A DNA stretch of 64,000 nt from Blautia sp. (GTDB taxonomy: Bacteria > Bacillota > Clostridia > Lachnospirales > Lachnospiraceae), in NCBI GenBank assembly GCA_029257775.1, contig JARIAQ010000032.1, positions 62,001-126,000 on the forward strand, written 5' to 3'. The translations under genes were made by a program, and so were the position numbers. A model generated the notes under the pieces. The model made no database searches. It was not told where the DNA came from and saw only the letters and a program-made list of their open reading frames with translations. Shown here in pieces: positions 11,066 through 20,476 of this stretch. The stretch's first letter is position 1; each line of letters starts with the position of its first letter.

Positions 11066-11755
11066 TTATATCCCCTGTCTGTTTTCTATCTGCCAATCAA
11101 TAGAAGAAAGTCCATTTTGTTCCAAAAATTCATTTGTTTTACTAAAATGTTTGCAACCAAAAAAACCTCTATATGCCGACAAAGGACTGGGATGGGGCGC
11201 TTCCAAAATCAAATGTTTCGGATTATCTAACATACTACGTTTCATCTGTGCCGGTCTGCCCCAAAGTAAAAATACAATTGGTCTATCTTGCTGATTTAGT
11301 ACGCGAATTGCTGCATCTGTAAACTTCTCCCATCCCATTCCTCTATGAGAATTTGCCTGATGAGCACGAACAGTAAGTACTGTATTCAACATTAAAACAC
11401 CTTGTCTTGCCCATTTTTCTAAATAACCATTATCCGGAATATAACATCCACAATCCTCATGAAGCTCTTGATAAATATTTACTAATGATGGTGGAATTTC
11501 CACCTCTGGCTTTACAGAAAAGCAAAGTCCATGAGCCTGTCCATCATTATGATAAGGATCCTGTCCCAAAATTACTACTTTTACCTCATCAAGAGGTGTA
11601 AAATGAAATGCATTAAAAATATCATCCGGAGCTGGAAATATTTTTCTTTCCTGATACTCTTGTCCTATTTTTTGAAACAAGTCTTTATAATATTCTTTCT
11701 TAAACTCGGGCTTTAAAGCCTCTAACCATTGTCCTTGTAAAGGCGGCATTTGCAC
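11066..11755 (-). CDS. ung: Uracil-DNA glycosylase
   Basis: VVILGQDPYHNDGQAHGLCFSV, VLMLNTVLTVRAHQANSH, FLLWGRPAQ, EAPHPSPLSAYRGFFGCKHFSKTN. Confidence 0.97.
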   Translation of the reverse strand: MQMPPLQGQWLEALKPEFKKEYYKDLFQKIGQEYQERKIFPAPDDIFNAFHFTPLDEVKVVILGQDPYHNDGQAHGLCFSVKPEVEIPPSLVNIYQELHEDCGCYIPDNGYLEKWARQGVLMLNTVLTVRAHQANSHRGMGWEKFTDAAIRVLNQQDRPIVFLLWGRPAQMKRSMLDNPKHLILEAPHPSPLSAYRGFFGCKHFSKTNEFLEQNGLSSIDWQIENRQGI

Positions 11756-11829
11756 TCCTCCTTTTATTTTATCGTTTTTAGTTTATCAGAATATGTCAAA
11801 AAATGCAAACCCGTAACTATCTTTTCCAC

Positions 11830-13305
11830 CTATTCTTCTGCATCTGCACAAGATAATTCAAACCAGAATTCTACACCATTTTCATAATTCTCCACACCAC
11901 ATTTCTGATGCATACTGTCCATAATCGCCTTTACAATAGAAAGACCAATTCCACTGCCCCCATATTCTCTGGTTCTTGCTTTGTCCACTTTATAAAATTT
12001 AATCCATACTTTTTTCAAATCTTCTTTTGGAATAATATCTCCTGTATTAAAGACGGATACTCTTATAATATTTCCCTTTTTTTGCGCCTTTACTTCAATC
12101 TTCTTATCATAATCCACATGATTTAAAGCGTTGGACACATAATTTGTTATAACTTCTTCTACTTTAAATTCATCTCCCCATACATACATAGGATCTTCCT
12201 GTAAAAACGACAAGTTTGCCCCTTTTTGTTCTGCCAAAAGCTGTGCTGACTGAACAACGCCACGAATCACGTCTGTTAAATTGAATCTCTCCATAGAAAC
12301 TTTATCATTTCCAAATTCTAATTGATTTAATGTTAGCAATTTTTTTACCATGTGATTCATTTTCCCTGCTTCATCAATAATCACATCACAATAAAATTCT
12401 CTACTTTCCGGATCATCATTTATACATTCTTGTAATCCTTCCGCGTATCCTTGTATTAAAGCAATAGGCGTTTTCAGTTCATGAGATACATTTGATAAAA
12501 ATTCCTTTCGCATTTCATCAATCTGTTCTTTTTTTTCAATATCCTGTTGTAATTCATTATTGGCTGTTTTCAACTCTGAAATAGTATTCTCTAATGCTTC
12601 AGACATCTTATTTAAATTATTGCCCAATACACTAATTTCGTCCTGCCCCATACTATTATATTTTGCATCAAAATTTAACTTTGTCATCTGCTGTGAGAGG
12701 GCACAAAGTTCTTGTAAAGGTCGTGTAATATGTCTTGTCATGAACCAGATAATAACAGAGCTTAATAAAATCGTAAGAACACCAATATACAAAAAGAACA
12801 GATTGGAAATCATAGCACTATCTTTCAAACTTTGAGCAGGAGTGTTAATAAGAAATGGATTTCCATTATCTAAATTTCCCACCATATTTACAGCATCCAT
12901 CGTTTCCCTATCATCTGTTTTCTTTTCCACTACATAATGATCTGTTGTTTCAAGAACATGATGTTTTCCTCTGGAAAAACTATCCAAAAATCCAAATTGT
13001 GCCTCTGCATAAAGTTTATCTGCATCTCTTGCATAAGCATAAATCTGATTGGAAGTTTTATGATCTACTACAATAATGGACAAATTTTTTTCTTCACAAA
13101 ATCGAAGAAATCCTGTATCATACTTCAGATTAGCATAATTTTCTGTGTTATTTACCATTTCAAAAGCTTTTTTTAAAGAATCTGTCTTTTTCGATAAATA
13201 AAATTTTTCCAAAAAGAAGGTATTTACTAAAAGCATGGCAAACAAAGAAACACACATAATTCCAATATAACTTACTGCTACTCTTATTTTTATTGATTTT
13301 TTCAT
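11830..13305 (-). CDS. Sensor histidine kinase (HAMP, HisKA, HATPase)
   Basis: FLSNVSHELKTPIALIQGYAEGL H-box; EVITNYVSNALNH N-box; GGSGIGLSIVKAIM G-box. Confidence 0.93.
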   Translation of the reverse strand: MKKSIKIRVAVSYIGIMCVSLFAMLLVNTFFLEKFYLSKKTDSLKKAFEMVNNTENYANLKYDTGFLRFCEEKNLSIIVVDHKTSNQIYAYARDADKLYAEAQFGFLDSFSRGKHHVLETTDHYVVEKKTDDRETMDAVNMVGNLDNGNPFLINTPAQSLKDSAMISNLFFLYIGVLTILLSSVIIWFMTRHITRPLQELCALSQQMTKLNFDAKYNSMGQDEISVLGNNLNKMSEALENTISELKTANNELQQDIEKKEQIDEMRKEFLSNVSHELKTPIALIQGYAEGLQECINDDPESREFYCDVIIDEAGKMNHMVKKLLTLNQLEFGNDKVSMERFNLTDVIRGVVQSAQLLAEQKGANLSFLQEDPMYVWGDEFKVEEVITNYVSNALNHVDYDKKIEVKAQKKGNIIRVSVFNTGDIIPKEDLKKVWIKFYKVDKARTREYGGSGIGLSIVKAIMDSMHQKCGVENYENGVEFWFELSCADAEE

Positions 13306-13982
13306 TATGACACCTCAAATTTATATCCCATACCCCAAATTGTTTTTATATATTCTCCCTTTTCTCCAATTTTACTTCTCAACTTTTTCACATGGGTATC
13401 AATAGTTCTTGCATCACCAAAATAATCGTAATTCCACACAGAATTTAAAATTTTTTCTCTAGATAAAGCAATACCTTGATTTTCAAGGAAATATGTTAAC
13501 AATTCGAATTCTTTATAACTTAAATCCATTATTTTACCATCAATTGATGCAGTGTGAGAAGTTTTGTTAATTTCAATTCCTCCTGCACTCAAAATATCAT
13601 CTGCACCAATGGCATTCGTTCTTCTTAAAATAGCCTCCACTCTCGCTACTAGTATTTTAGGACTAAAAGGTTTGGAAATATATTCATCAACACCCAACTC
13701 AAATCCCAAAAGTTCATCCCTTTCATCGCCTCGTGCTGTCAACATAATAATCGGTATTTTAGAATCTTTTCTAATTTCTCTACATACCTCCCAACCATCT
13801 AATTTAGGCATCATCACATCCAAAATAATAAGTTGAATTTCTTTATCAGCATAAAAAATATCCAATGCAGCTTCTCCATCACCTGCTTCCAATACTTCAT
13901 ATCCCTGTTTTATCAAAAAATCACTTACCAGTTTTCTCATTCTACTTTCATCGTCTACTACAAGTATTTTACATTTTTTCAT
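13305..13982 (-). CDS. OmpR-family response regulator
   Basis: KILVVDDESRMRKLV receiver, LDVMMPKLDGWEV, winged-helix WNYDYFGDARTIDTHVKKLRSKIGEKGEYIKTIWGMGYKF. Confidence 0.94.
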   Translation of the reverse strand: MKKCKILVVDDESRMRKLVSDFLIKQGYEVLEAGDGEAALDIFYADKEIQLIILDVMMPKLDGWEVCREIRKDSKIPIIMLTARGDERDELLGFELGVDEYISKPFSPKILVARVEAILRRTNAIGADDILSAGGIEINKTSHTASIDGKIMDLSYKEFELLTYFLENQGIALSREKILNSVWNYDYFGDARTIDTHVKKLRSKIGEKGEYIKTIWGMGYKFEVS

Positions 13983-14105
13983 AAAATCACTCCTTTTTTT
14001 TATTATAGCAAATAAATTTGTCTTAATTGTGAATAAACTTTTCTCTCTGCCAATTCTAACACACCTGGTTATATCTCACAATATTTTCCCCTTGTTTTGC
14101 TATTC

Positions 14106-14135
14106 TTGACACTGCTCTTAGGCCTATGCTATAGT
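14106..14135 (+). promoter_or_regulatory. Promoter for the thiT transcript
   Basis: TTGACA (14106-14111), 18 bp, extended -10 TGCTATAGT (TATAGT 14130-14135). Confidence 0.65.
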
Positions 14136-14160
14136 GAAATAGAAAAAAATATTATTAGAA

Positions 14161-14243
14161 TAAGAAGGGGAGCTGAAAAGCTGAGAGGAAGGACCGCTTC
14201 GACCCTTATACCTGATTTGGATTATGCCAACGTAGGAATCTTT
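14161..14243 (+). promoter_or_regulatory. TPP (thiamine pyrophosphate) riboswitch aptamer
   Basis: THI-element consensus: AGGGGAGCTGAAAAGCTGAGAG...GACCCTTATACCTGATTTGGATTATGCCAACGTAGGAA. Confidence 0.93.
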
Positions 14244-14254
14244 TTGCACTTTTC

Positions 14255-14284
14255 CCTCCTTCTTGTTCACAAAAAAGAAGGAGG
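14255..14284 (+). promoter_or_regulatory. Expression-platform hairpin sequestering the thiT Shine-Dalgarno (or terminator, since ATTTTT follows)
   Basis: cctccttctt (14255-14264) complementary to aagaaggagg (14275-14284), which contains the SD of thiT. Confidence 0.7.
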
Positions 14285-14290
14285 ATTTTT

Positions 14291-14956
14291 ATGTTTCAAT
14301 TTTTTGTCAATGCAGAAGGTGGTCTTACTACTGCCGGTTATGCATGCACAATTGTAGTTGCTATTTTATTTGCAATTGCAGCTATTTTTTTAGCAGGGAA
14401 AGAATCTAAAAGGGAAAAAATAAGTATTAAACAATTAGCTTATTGTTCTATGGCTTTAGCATTAAGCTTTGTGACTTCTTATATTAAGATTTTTGAACTT
14501 CCTTTTGGCGGTTCTGTCACAGCTTTTAGTATGCTCTTTATTGTCTTAATTGCTTATTGGTATGGTCCAAAAACAGGTATTCTTTTAGGATTTGTCTTTG
14601 GTATTTTGCAATTTTTACAAGAACCTTATGTTCTATCATTTTTCCAGGTATGCTGTGATTATCTTTTGGCTTTTGCCGCTCTTGGTTTTGCTGGATTTTT
14701 CCGTAAGCAAAAAAATGGTCTGGTAATTGGCTATCTGGTTGCTGTAATTTCCAGAGGTGCTTTTCATGTTTTAGGAGGATACCTATATTGGATGGACTAT
14801 ATGCCTGATAACTTTCCAAAAAAACTATCTGTGGTATATCCTTTTATCTACAACTATAGCTTCTTATTAACAGAAGCATTGATCACCATTATTTTACTTT
14901 CTATTCCTGCTGTTAAAAAAGCTTTTGCACAAATTCGACAGAGTGCACTCTCTTAA
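14291..14956 (+). CDS. thiT: Energy-coupled thiamine transporter ThiT
   Basis: LALSFVTSYIKIFELPFGGSVTAFSM, FLQEPYVLSFFQVCCDYLLAFAALGFAG, RGAFHVLGGYLYW; TPP riboswitch upstream. Confidence 0.92.
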   Translation: MFQFFVNAEGGLTTAGYACTIVVAILFAIAAIFLAGKESKREKISIKQLAYCSMALALSFVTSYIKIFELPFGGSVTAFSMLFIVLIAYWYGPKTGILLGFVFGILQFLQEPYVLSFFQVCCDYLLAFAALGFAGFFRKQKNGLVIGYLVAVISRGAFHVLGGYLYWMDYMPDNFPKKLSVVYPFIYNYSFLLTEALITIILLSIPAVKKAFAQIRQSALS

Positions 14957-15046
14957 ATAATAACAATTTGAGGCACCCTAACTTTATAAATTTCAAATTG
15001 ATAATAAAGCTTCCTAGATACTAAAAATTCTTTTCTATGAAATACC

Positions 15047-15075
15047 TTGACAAAAAAGAAGAATACGTTTAGTAT
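15047..15075 (+). promoter_or_regulatory. ssrA promoter
   Basis: TTGACA (15047-15052), 17 bp, TAGTAT (15070-15075), about 55 nt upstream of the mature tmRNA 5' end. Confidence 0.6.
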
Positions 15076-15130
15076 TATAAATGCTTCAATAGAATATGTT
15101 ATCTCGTTTGCATACCAGAACTCCTATTAA

Positions 15131-15477
15131 GGGCTTGTACTGGTTTCGACGGGGGTTTTGAAGTTGAGGAAGCCATCTGCAGACTCCGGGACTGCATACC
15201 AACCTGGAAACTAAATATAAACGCAAACGATAACGTAGCGTTAGCTGCCTAATTGCAGCTTGTCAGCCTTAAATCACCCGCTGTTTAAGAATCTGGCATC
15301 GACTTTGCGGGGCACTTCGCTTTCAAAGCTTTGAGAAAGTGGAAGATTTTATGAAGCTACTAAATGCAAAAGCCTGTTATTCGGCGTTTGTGTAAGGGAA
15401 TGTTAAAAGAATGACTGTGATGGGAGATGCCGCAAGGGATAGACTTTCGGACAGGGGTTCAATTCCCCTCAGGTCCA
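15131..15477 (+). ncRNA. ssrA: tmRNA (ssrA), tag peptide ANDNVALAA
   Basis: 5' GGGCTTGTACTGGTTTCGACGGGG; tag ORF gcaaacgataacgtagcgttagctgcctaa (15223-15252); 3' T-arm AGGGGTTCAATTCCCCT and acceptor CAGGTCC pairing with GGGCTTG; CCA not encoded. Confidence 0.96.
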
Positions 15478-15480
15478 TAG

Positions 15481-15508
15481 AAAAAGTTCAGTTTATACTG
15501 AACTTTTT
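15481..15508 (+). terminator. tmRNA terminator
   Basis: aaaaagttcagt / actgaacttttt, 4-nt loop. Confidence 0.85.
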
Positions 15509-15526
15509 TATTTTGCATAAATATAA

Positions 15527-15562
15527 AATGTCGCTTCAAGACTTTCATCTTAAAGCGACATT
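15527..15562 (-). terminator. opp operon terminator
   Basis: aatgtcgctt / aagcgacatt stem; T-rich on the minus strand after the stem. Confidence 0.6.
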
Positions 15563-15592
15563 CTTCATCAAAACTGTACAATAGAAGATAAA

Positions 15593-17320
15593 TTATCTAC
15601 CAAACTGCATATCGTTATTACCAGATTTTGATTCCCACATCTCAAGCATATTAATTGGGTCATTGTAATCTGCTAACCAACCTTCACGAGCAAAGTCAAA
15701 TTTACCAGCTTTTCTTTCTTCAAGGAATGTAGACCATTCACGTGTTTCTACTGTCATATTAATACCGATTTCTGCAAAATCCTGCTGCATAGCTTCACCA
15801 ATCTTAACATTACCTTCAGAATCATTTGTCAGGTATGTAATATTGATTGGTGTTTCTGGAGATAACATACCACCATCATCAAATTTGTATCCAACACCTT
15901 CTAATAATTTTCTAGCCTCTTCCACATTAGCTTCTGTTTTTTCTGGATCATAATATCCAACATGATCTGCATCTGGATAAGTATAAGCGTCATCATTTAC
16001 TCTAAATTCGCCTTCCTGTCCATCTAACATACCTTCTGGGATAAATGTATTAGCTATCGTCTGACCAGCCTGAGCAATAGTATCTACAATATACTGACGA
16101 TCAACTAATAAAGAAAATGCATGACGCATATCTGCTGCTTCTTGAGCTGTCTTTCCTGCAAACAATTCACTCTTAACATTAAATCCTGAATAATAAGTTC
16201 CTAAAGTAGCGATTTTACGGAATTCCGGTGTATTTACAACGTTATCCATTTCATCTGTTGGAATTGTATCGCAGAACTGTAAAGAACCATCTTTAAATGC
16301 ATTAAATACAGCTGTATCATCAGCACTTAACATAAAGTTAATTTTCTTCAAAGAAACTTTATCTGCATCATAATAATTTGGGTTTGGTTCATAAGTCATG
16401 GATTCATTATGTTTCCATTCTGTTAATTTAAATGGACCTGATGTTACAAATCCAGATTCCAAACACCATGCTCCTGGATTACTGTCAATACCATCTGCAG
16501 CTTCGATATACTGCTGTGGAACTGGATAGAATGCAGGGAATGCACATAAATCAAGGAAATATGCACATGGTGCTTTAAGATTTACTGTAAATGTTTTTCC
16601 ATCTTCAGAAGCTGCTACATCAAGTGTTCCATCCTCTTTTTTAGCAATTCCATCTGCTAAATAGGAATAATCGGCACCTGTGGTTGGATCTACCAGTCTA
16701 TTCCAGCTATATGCAACGTCTGCTGCATCAAGAGCGTCTCCGTCTGACCATTTCAAACCATCTTTCATTGTAAAAGTATATGTCAGACCATCTTCGCTCA
16801 TTTCATAACTTTCAGCTAAATCAGAAACTAAAGTTCCATTTTCATCATATTTGTACAATCCGGCAAATGAAAGAAGCGCCAGACATGCACCATCGACAGT
16901 AGAATTTAACGCTGGATCAAGCTTGTTTGGTTCAGATGCCACCTGTAAAGATAAAGTATTTCCAGGAGCTGTTGCCATTCCAAAGTATTTAAAACCAAAA
17001 AGGTTAGAATAAATACCTTCTACATCTGTGCTCTGCATATAAACATCATTGTAGTAGTATAAAGGAATAACTGCCCATGTATTCATAAGCATATCCTCAG
17101 CTTCATGCATCATTGCCTCACGTTTTGCAAGATCTGTTTCGCTTTTGATATTGGCAATTAATTCGTCATAAGCTCCCCATTCAGGTTCCGCAGAACCTTT
17201 TTCTGCGCTTTCTTTTCCTTCTGTGCTTGCTTCTGGTTTATCACTAGATCCGCCACATCCTGCCAGTGAACCGGCAACCATTGCAGAAGCAAGAAGCATT
17301 GCTAAAACACGTTTTTTCAT
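15593..17320 (-). CDS. Oligopeptide ABC transporter substrate-binding lipoprotein (SBP_bac_5), circularly permuted
   Basis: Lipobox LAGC; OppA body NTLSLQVASEPNKLDPALN...GWLADYNDPINMLEMWESKSGNNDMQFGR*. The normally C-terminal segment PEWGAYDELIANIKSETDLAKREAMMHEAEDMLMNTWAVIPLYYYNDVYMQSTDVEGIYSNLFGFKYF is at residues 46-117. Confidence 0.93.
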   Translation of the reverse strand: MKKRVLAMLLASAMVAGSLAGCGGSSDKPEASTEGKESAEKGSAEPEWGAYDELIANIKSETDLAKREAMMHEAEDMLMNTWAVIPLYYYNDVYMQSTDVEGIYSNLFGFKYFGMATAPGNTLSLQVASEPNKLDPALNSTVDGACLALLSFAGLYKYDENGTLVSDLAESYEMSEDGLTYTFTMKDGLKWSDGDALDAADVAYSWNRLVDPTTGADYSYLADGIAKKEDGTLDVAASEDGKTFTVNLKAPCAYFLDLCAFPAFYPVPQQYIEAADGIDSNPGAWCLESGFVTSGPFKLTEWKHNESMTYEPNPNYYDADKVSLKKINFMLSADDTAVFNAFKDGSLQFCDTIPTDEMDNVVNTPEFRKIATLGTYYSGFNVKSELFAGKTAQEAADMRHAFSLLVDRQYIVDTIAQAGQTIANTFIPEGMLDGQEGEFRVNDDAYTYPDADHVGYYDPEKTEANVEEARKLLEGVGYKFDDGGMLSPETPINITYLTNDSEGNVKIGEAMQQDFAEIGINMTVETREWSTFLEERKAGKFDFAREGWLADYNDPINMLEMWESKSGNNDMQFGR

Positions 17321-17390
17321 TTTTGCCTCCTTCTACTTATTTCCTAAGTATACATTTATTATACAAATTTCCTTATGAAATATTGTATCG

Positions 17391-18371
17391 TTATTTGTTC
17401 CAACATGCAACTTGATGTCCATTACCTCTATCTGTTAATGTCGGACATTCTATTGCACATCGTTCTGTTGCATATTTACAACGTGTACGGAACGCACAAC
17501 CTGTAGGCATATGCAATGGACTTGGTACATCACCTTCCAAAATAATACGCTGTCTTTCCTTAGCCATTTTAGGATCTGGATAAGGCACTGCACTCAACAA
17601 GGATTGTGTATATGGATGAATTGGACTTGCATTTAATTCATCTGCATCTGCAATTTCAACCACACGACCCAAATACATAACTGCAATTCTATCTGAAATA
17701 TGATGTACAACTAATAAATCATGTGCGATAAATAAATATGCAATTCCAAGCTTATCTTGAAGTTCTTCGAACATATTGATAACCTGCGCCTGAATAGAAA
17801 CATCAAGAGCACTTACTGCCTCATCACATATAATAAATTTAGGATTGGTAGCCAATGCTCTGGCAATTCCAATACGTTGACGCTGACCGCCAGAGAATTC
17901 ATGTGCATATCGTGTTGCATGTTCTGCATTTAAGCCTACTAATTCCATAAGATGTAAAATCTTATCACGTCTTTCTCCCTTAGAAGTATATAACTTATGG
18001 ACATCTAAAGGTTCCCCTATAATATCTTCTACTGTCATACGTGGATTTAAAGAAGAATATGGATCCTGGAAAACCATTTGCATATCTTTTCTCATAGATT
18101 GAATACTTTTTTCATCTACACGCTGACCGTTGTAAAAAACATCACCGCTAGTTGGCTTATATAAGTGTAATAAAGAACGCCCTACCGTCGTTTTACCACA
18201 ACCAGATTCTCCTACTAATCCCAATGTTTCTCCTGGTTTAATTGCAAAAGATACACCATCTACGGCTTTTAATGGTTTCGTCTTTCCAAATCCTACTTTA
18301 ATTGGAAAATACTGTTTCAGATTATTTACTTCTACCAGATAATCTTTATTTGGTACGAAATTATCACTCAT
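17391..18371 (-). CDS. oppF: Oligopeptide ABC transporter ATP-binding protein OppF
   Basis: Walker [41 protein letters not shown]-terminal oligo_HPY Cys motif. Confidence 0.93.
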   Translation of the reverse strand: MSDNFVPNKDYLVEVNNLKQYFPIKVGFGKTKPLKAVDGVSFAIKPGETLGLVGESGCGKTTVGRSLLHLYKPTSGDVFYNGQRVDEKSIQSMRKDMQMVFQDPYSSLNPRMTVEDIIGEPLDVHKLYTSKGERRDKILHLMELVGLNAEHATRYAHEFSGGQRQRIGIARALATNPKFIICDEAVSALDVSIQAQVINMFEELQDKLGIAYLFIAHDLLVVHHISDRIAVMYLGRVVEIADADELNASPIHPYTQSLLSAVPYPDPKMAKERQRIILEGDVPSPLHMPTGCAFRTRCKYATERCAIECPTLTDRGNGHQVACWNK

Positions 18372-19371
18372 TACTTCCGGCTCCTTTCTGGTTCTCCATA
18401 AGTTCTTTTACACTGAGCCAGCAAGATGCAAAATGTCCGTCTGGCATCTGTACTTCTGGTGCCTGTTCCTCAAGACAGATTTTCATTGCATTTTCACATC
18501 TTGGACAGAAAGCACATCCTTTTGGCATATTTAATAAGTTAATCGGGGTTCCCGGAACTGGAATAAGTTTTTCTCCAATACGATCAACATTTGGAATAGA
18601 ACGAAGTAAACCTTTCGTGTATTCATGTGCCGGTCTATAGAAAATATCTTCTGCTGTACCGCGCTCACAAACTCTACCACCATACATAACAATAATTTCA
18701 TCGCACATATCTGCGATAACACCTAAATCATGAGTAACCATGATAATTGCCATACCCAGCTTTTTCTGAAGACTTTGCATCAACTCTAAAATCTGAGCTT
18801 GAATTGTAACGTCAAGAGCTGTTGTTGGTTCATCTGCAATCAGAATATCTGGTTCACATGCCAATGCCATAGCAATCATAACTCTCTGGCGCATACCACC
18901 TGATAATTCATATGGATACTGTTTAATACGTTTTTCTGGTTCATTTACACCTACTAAAGTAAGCATTTCCACTGCACGGGCTTCTGCTTCTTTCCCTTTG
19001 CGCTCTGTGTGTAACTCAATGGCCTCTTTTAACTGATTTCCAATTGTAAAGACCGGATTTAAGCTAGTCATAGGATCCTGAAAAATAATAGAACAACATT
19101 TTCCACGGAAAGCTCTCATCTGCTTTTCTGAGTATTTTGTAATATCTTCACCTTTAAATAAAACTTCACCCTGTTTAATACTTCCGTTCTTTTCCAGAAT
19201 CTGCATAATAGAATATGCAGTAACACTCTTTCCTGATCCAGATTCACCTACGATACCTAAAATTTTTCCTTTATCAAGATTGAAAGAAACGCCATTTACG
19301 GCCATGACTTCACCTTTTTCCGTCGTAAAGGAAGTACAAAGATTTTTTACTGAAAGAATTGTTTCGCTCAT
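18364..19371 (-). CDS. oppD: Oligopeptide ABC transporter ATP-binding protein OppD
   Basis: GESGSGKS, LSGGMRQRVMIAMALACEPDILIADEPTTALDVTIQAQ; Cys-rich C-terminus. Confidence 0.93.
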   Translation of the reverse strand: MSETILSVKNLCTSFTTEKGEVMAVNGVSFNLDKGKILGIVGESGSGKSVTAYSIMQILEKNGSIKQGEVLFKGEDITKYSEKQMRAFRGKCCSIIFQDPMTSLNPVFTIGNQLKEAIELHTERKGKEAEARAVEMLTLVGVNEPEKRIKQYPYELSGGMRQRVMIAMALACEPDILIADEPTTALDVTIQAQILELMQSLQKKLGMAIIMVTHDLGVIADMCDEIIVMYGGRVCERGTAEDIFYRPAHEYTKGLLRSIPNVDRIGEKLIPVPGTPINLLNMPKGCAFCPRCENAMKICLEEQAPEVQMPDGHFASCWLSVKELMENQKGAGSNE

Positions 19372-19378
19372 TTTACTA

Positions 19379-20461
19379 TTACCTCCTTAATTTTGGATCA
19401 AATGCATCACGCAGACCGTCACCAATCAGGTTAAAGGAAAGTGTGATCAGACCAATCATCAGTGCTGGGAAAATCAGTTTATACGGATATGCTGAAATAC
19501 CTGCACGAGCTGCATTTGCCAGAGAACCAAGAGAAGGCATTGGTGCCTGAACACCCAAACCTACGAAACTTAAAAAACTCTCTGTGAAAATAGCGGATGG
19601 AATCTGTAATGCTGCGGAAATAATAATAACACTAATACAGTTTGGAAGAATATGTCTGCGAATAATTCTTCCTGATTTTGCACCACTTACTTTTGCAGCA
19701 AGTACATACTCATTTTGTTTAATTGTCAAAATTTGACCTCTTACCATTCGAGCCATACTAGTCCAATATAAAAGTCCGAATACAATAAACAAAGAAATCA
19801 TATTCGTTCCCAATTTACTCAATGCCGGAACCGCATCCAAATTCAAAGTTTCACGTAATACAACGGATAATAAGATAATCATCAACATATCTGGCAAGGA
19901 ATATATGATGTCTACAATTCGCATCATTACCATATCTACCTTACCACCAAAATATCCGGAAACACTTCCGTAGATTACACCAATTAATACAACAATACAA
20001 CTTGCAAATATACCTACTAATAGAGAAATTCTGGTTCCGTATACAACACGTACAAAATAATCTCTACCCATTTCATCGGTACCCATAATATGAGGGAAAA
20101 CTTCGCCGCCTTCTTTCATATATTCCTTTTCTAGCTCAGAATATTCAAACGGCGCCATATTTGCTGCAGATTTATCACGTTTACCATTTACTGTAATAAT
20201 CTGTGAATATTTATACGGTACAACGTAAGGTGTAATAGCAATCGTAAGAATAATCAATACTAATACAATGATACTTCCTACTGCCAATGGGTTTTTCATT
20301 AATTTACGCATACCATCTTTAAAAAATGTGGAGGATTCACTCATAACCTCCTGCTGTCTTTTTTCTTCGTCTGTTGCCTTCTCAAATTTACTTAAATCTA
20401 CTTGAAAACTAAAAGGAGATTTTTTAGGCATCTTATCCAAATCTTTATTTGTATTTTCCAT
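19379..20461 (-). CDS. oppC: Oligopeptide ABC transporter permease OppC
   Basis: HIMGTDEMGRDYFVRVVYGTRISL, permease EAA loop, TESFLSFVGLGVQAPMPSLGSL. Confidence 0.92.
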   Translation of the reverse strand: MENTNKDLDKMPKKSPFSFQVDLSKFEKATDEEKRQQEVMSESSTFFKDGMRKLMKNPLAVGSIIVLVLIILTIAITPYVVPYKYSQIITVNGKRDKSAANMAPFEYSELEKEYMKEGGEVFPHIMGTDEMGRDYFVRVVYGTRISLLVGIFASCIVVLIGVIYGSVSGYFGGKVDMVMMRIVDIIYSLPDMLMIILLSVVLRETLNLDAVPALSKLGTNMISLFIVFGLLYWTSMARMVRGQILTIKQNEYVLAAKVSGAKSGRIIRRHILPNCISVIIISAALQIPSAIFTESFLSFVGLGVQAPMPSLGSLANAARAGISAYPYKLIFPALMIGLITLSFNLIGDGLRDAFDPKLRR

Positions 20462-20476
20462 GTCTTATCTCTCCCC

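Noticed and set aside
14097-14357. 86-aa ORF upstream of thiT
   Set aside because: It runs through the TPP riboswitch and SD hairpin and is not a plausible protein.
15593-17320. OppA as a truncated or frameshifted pseudogene because the normal C-terminus is missing
   Set aside because: The missing C-terminal block is present in frame and intact at the N-terminus, the reading frame is uninterrupted, and signal peptide, SD region and terminator look normal.
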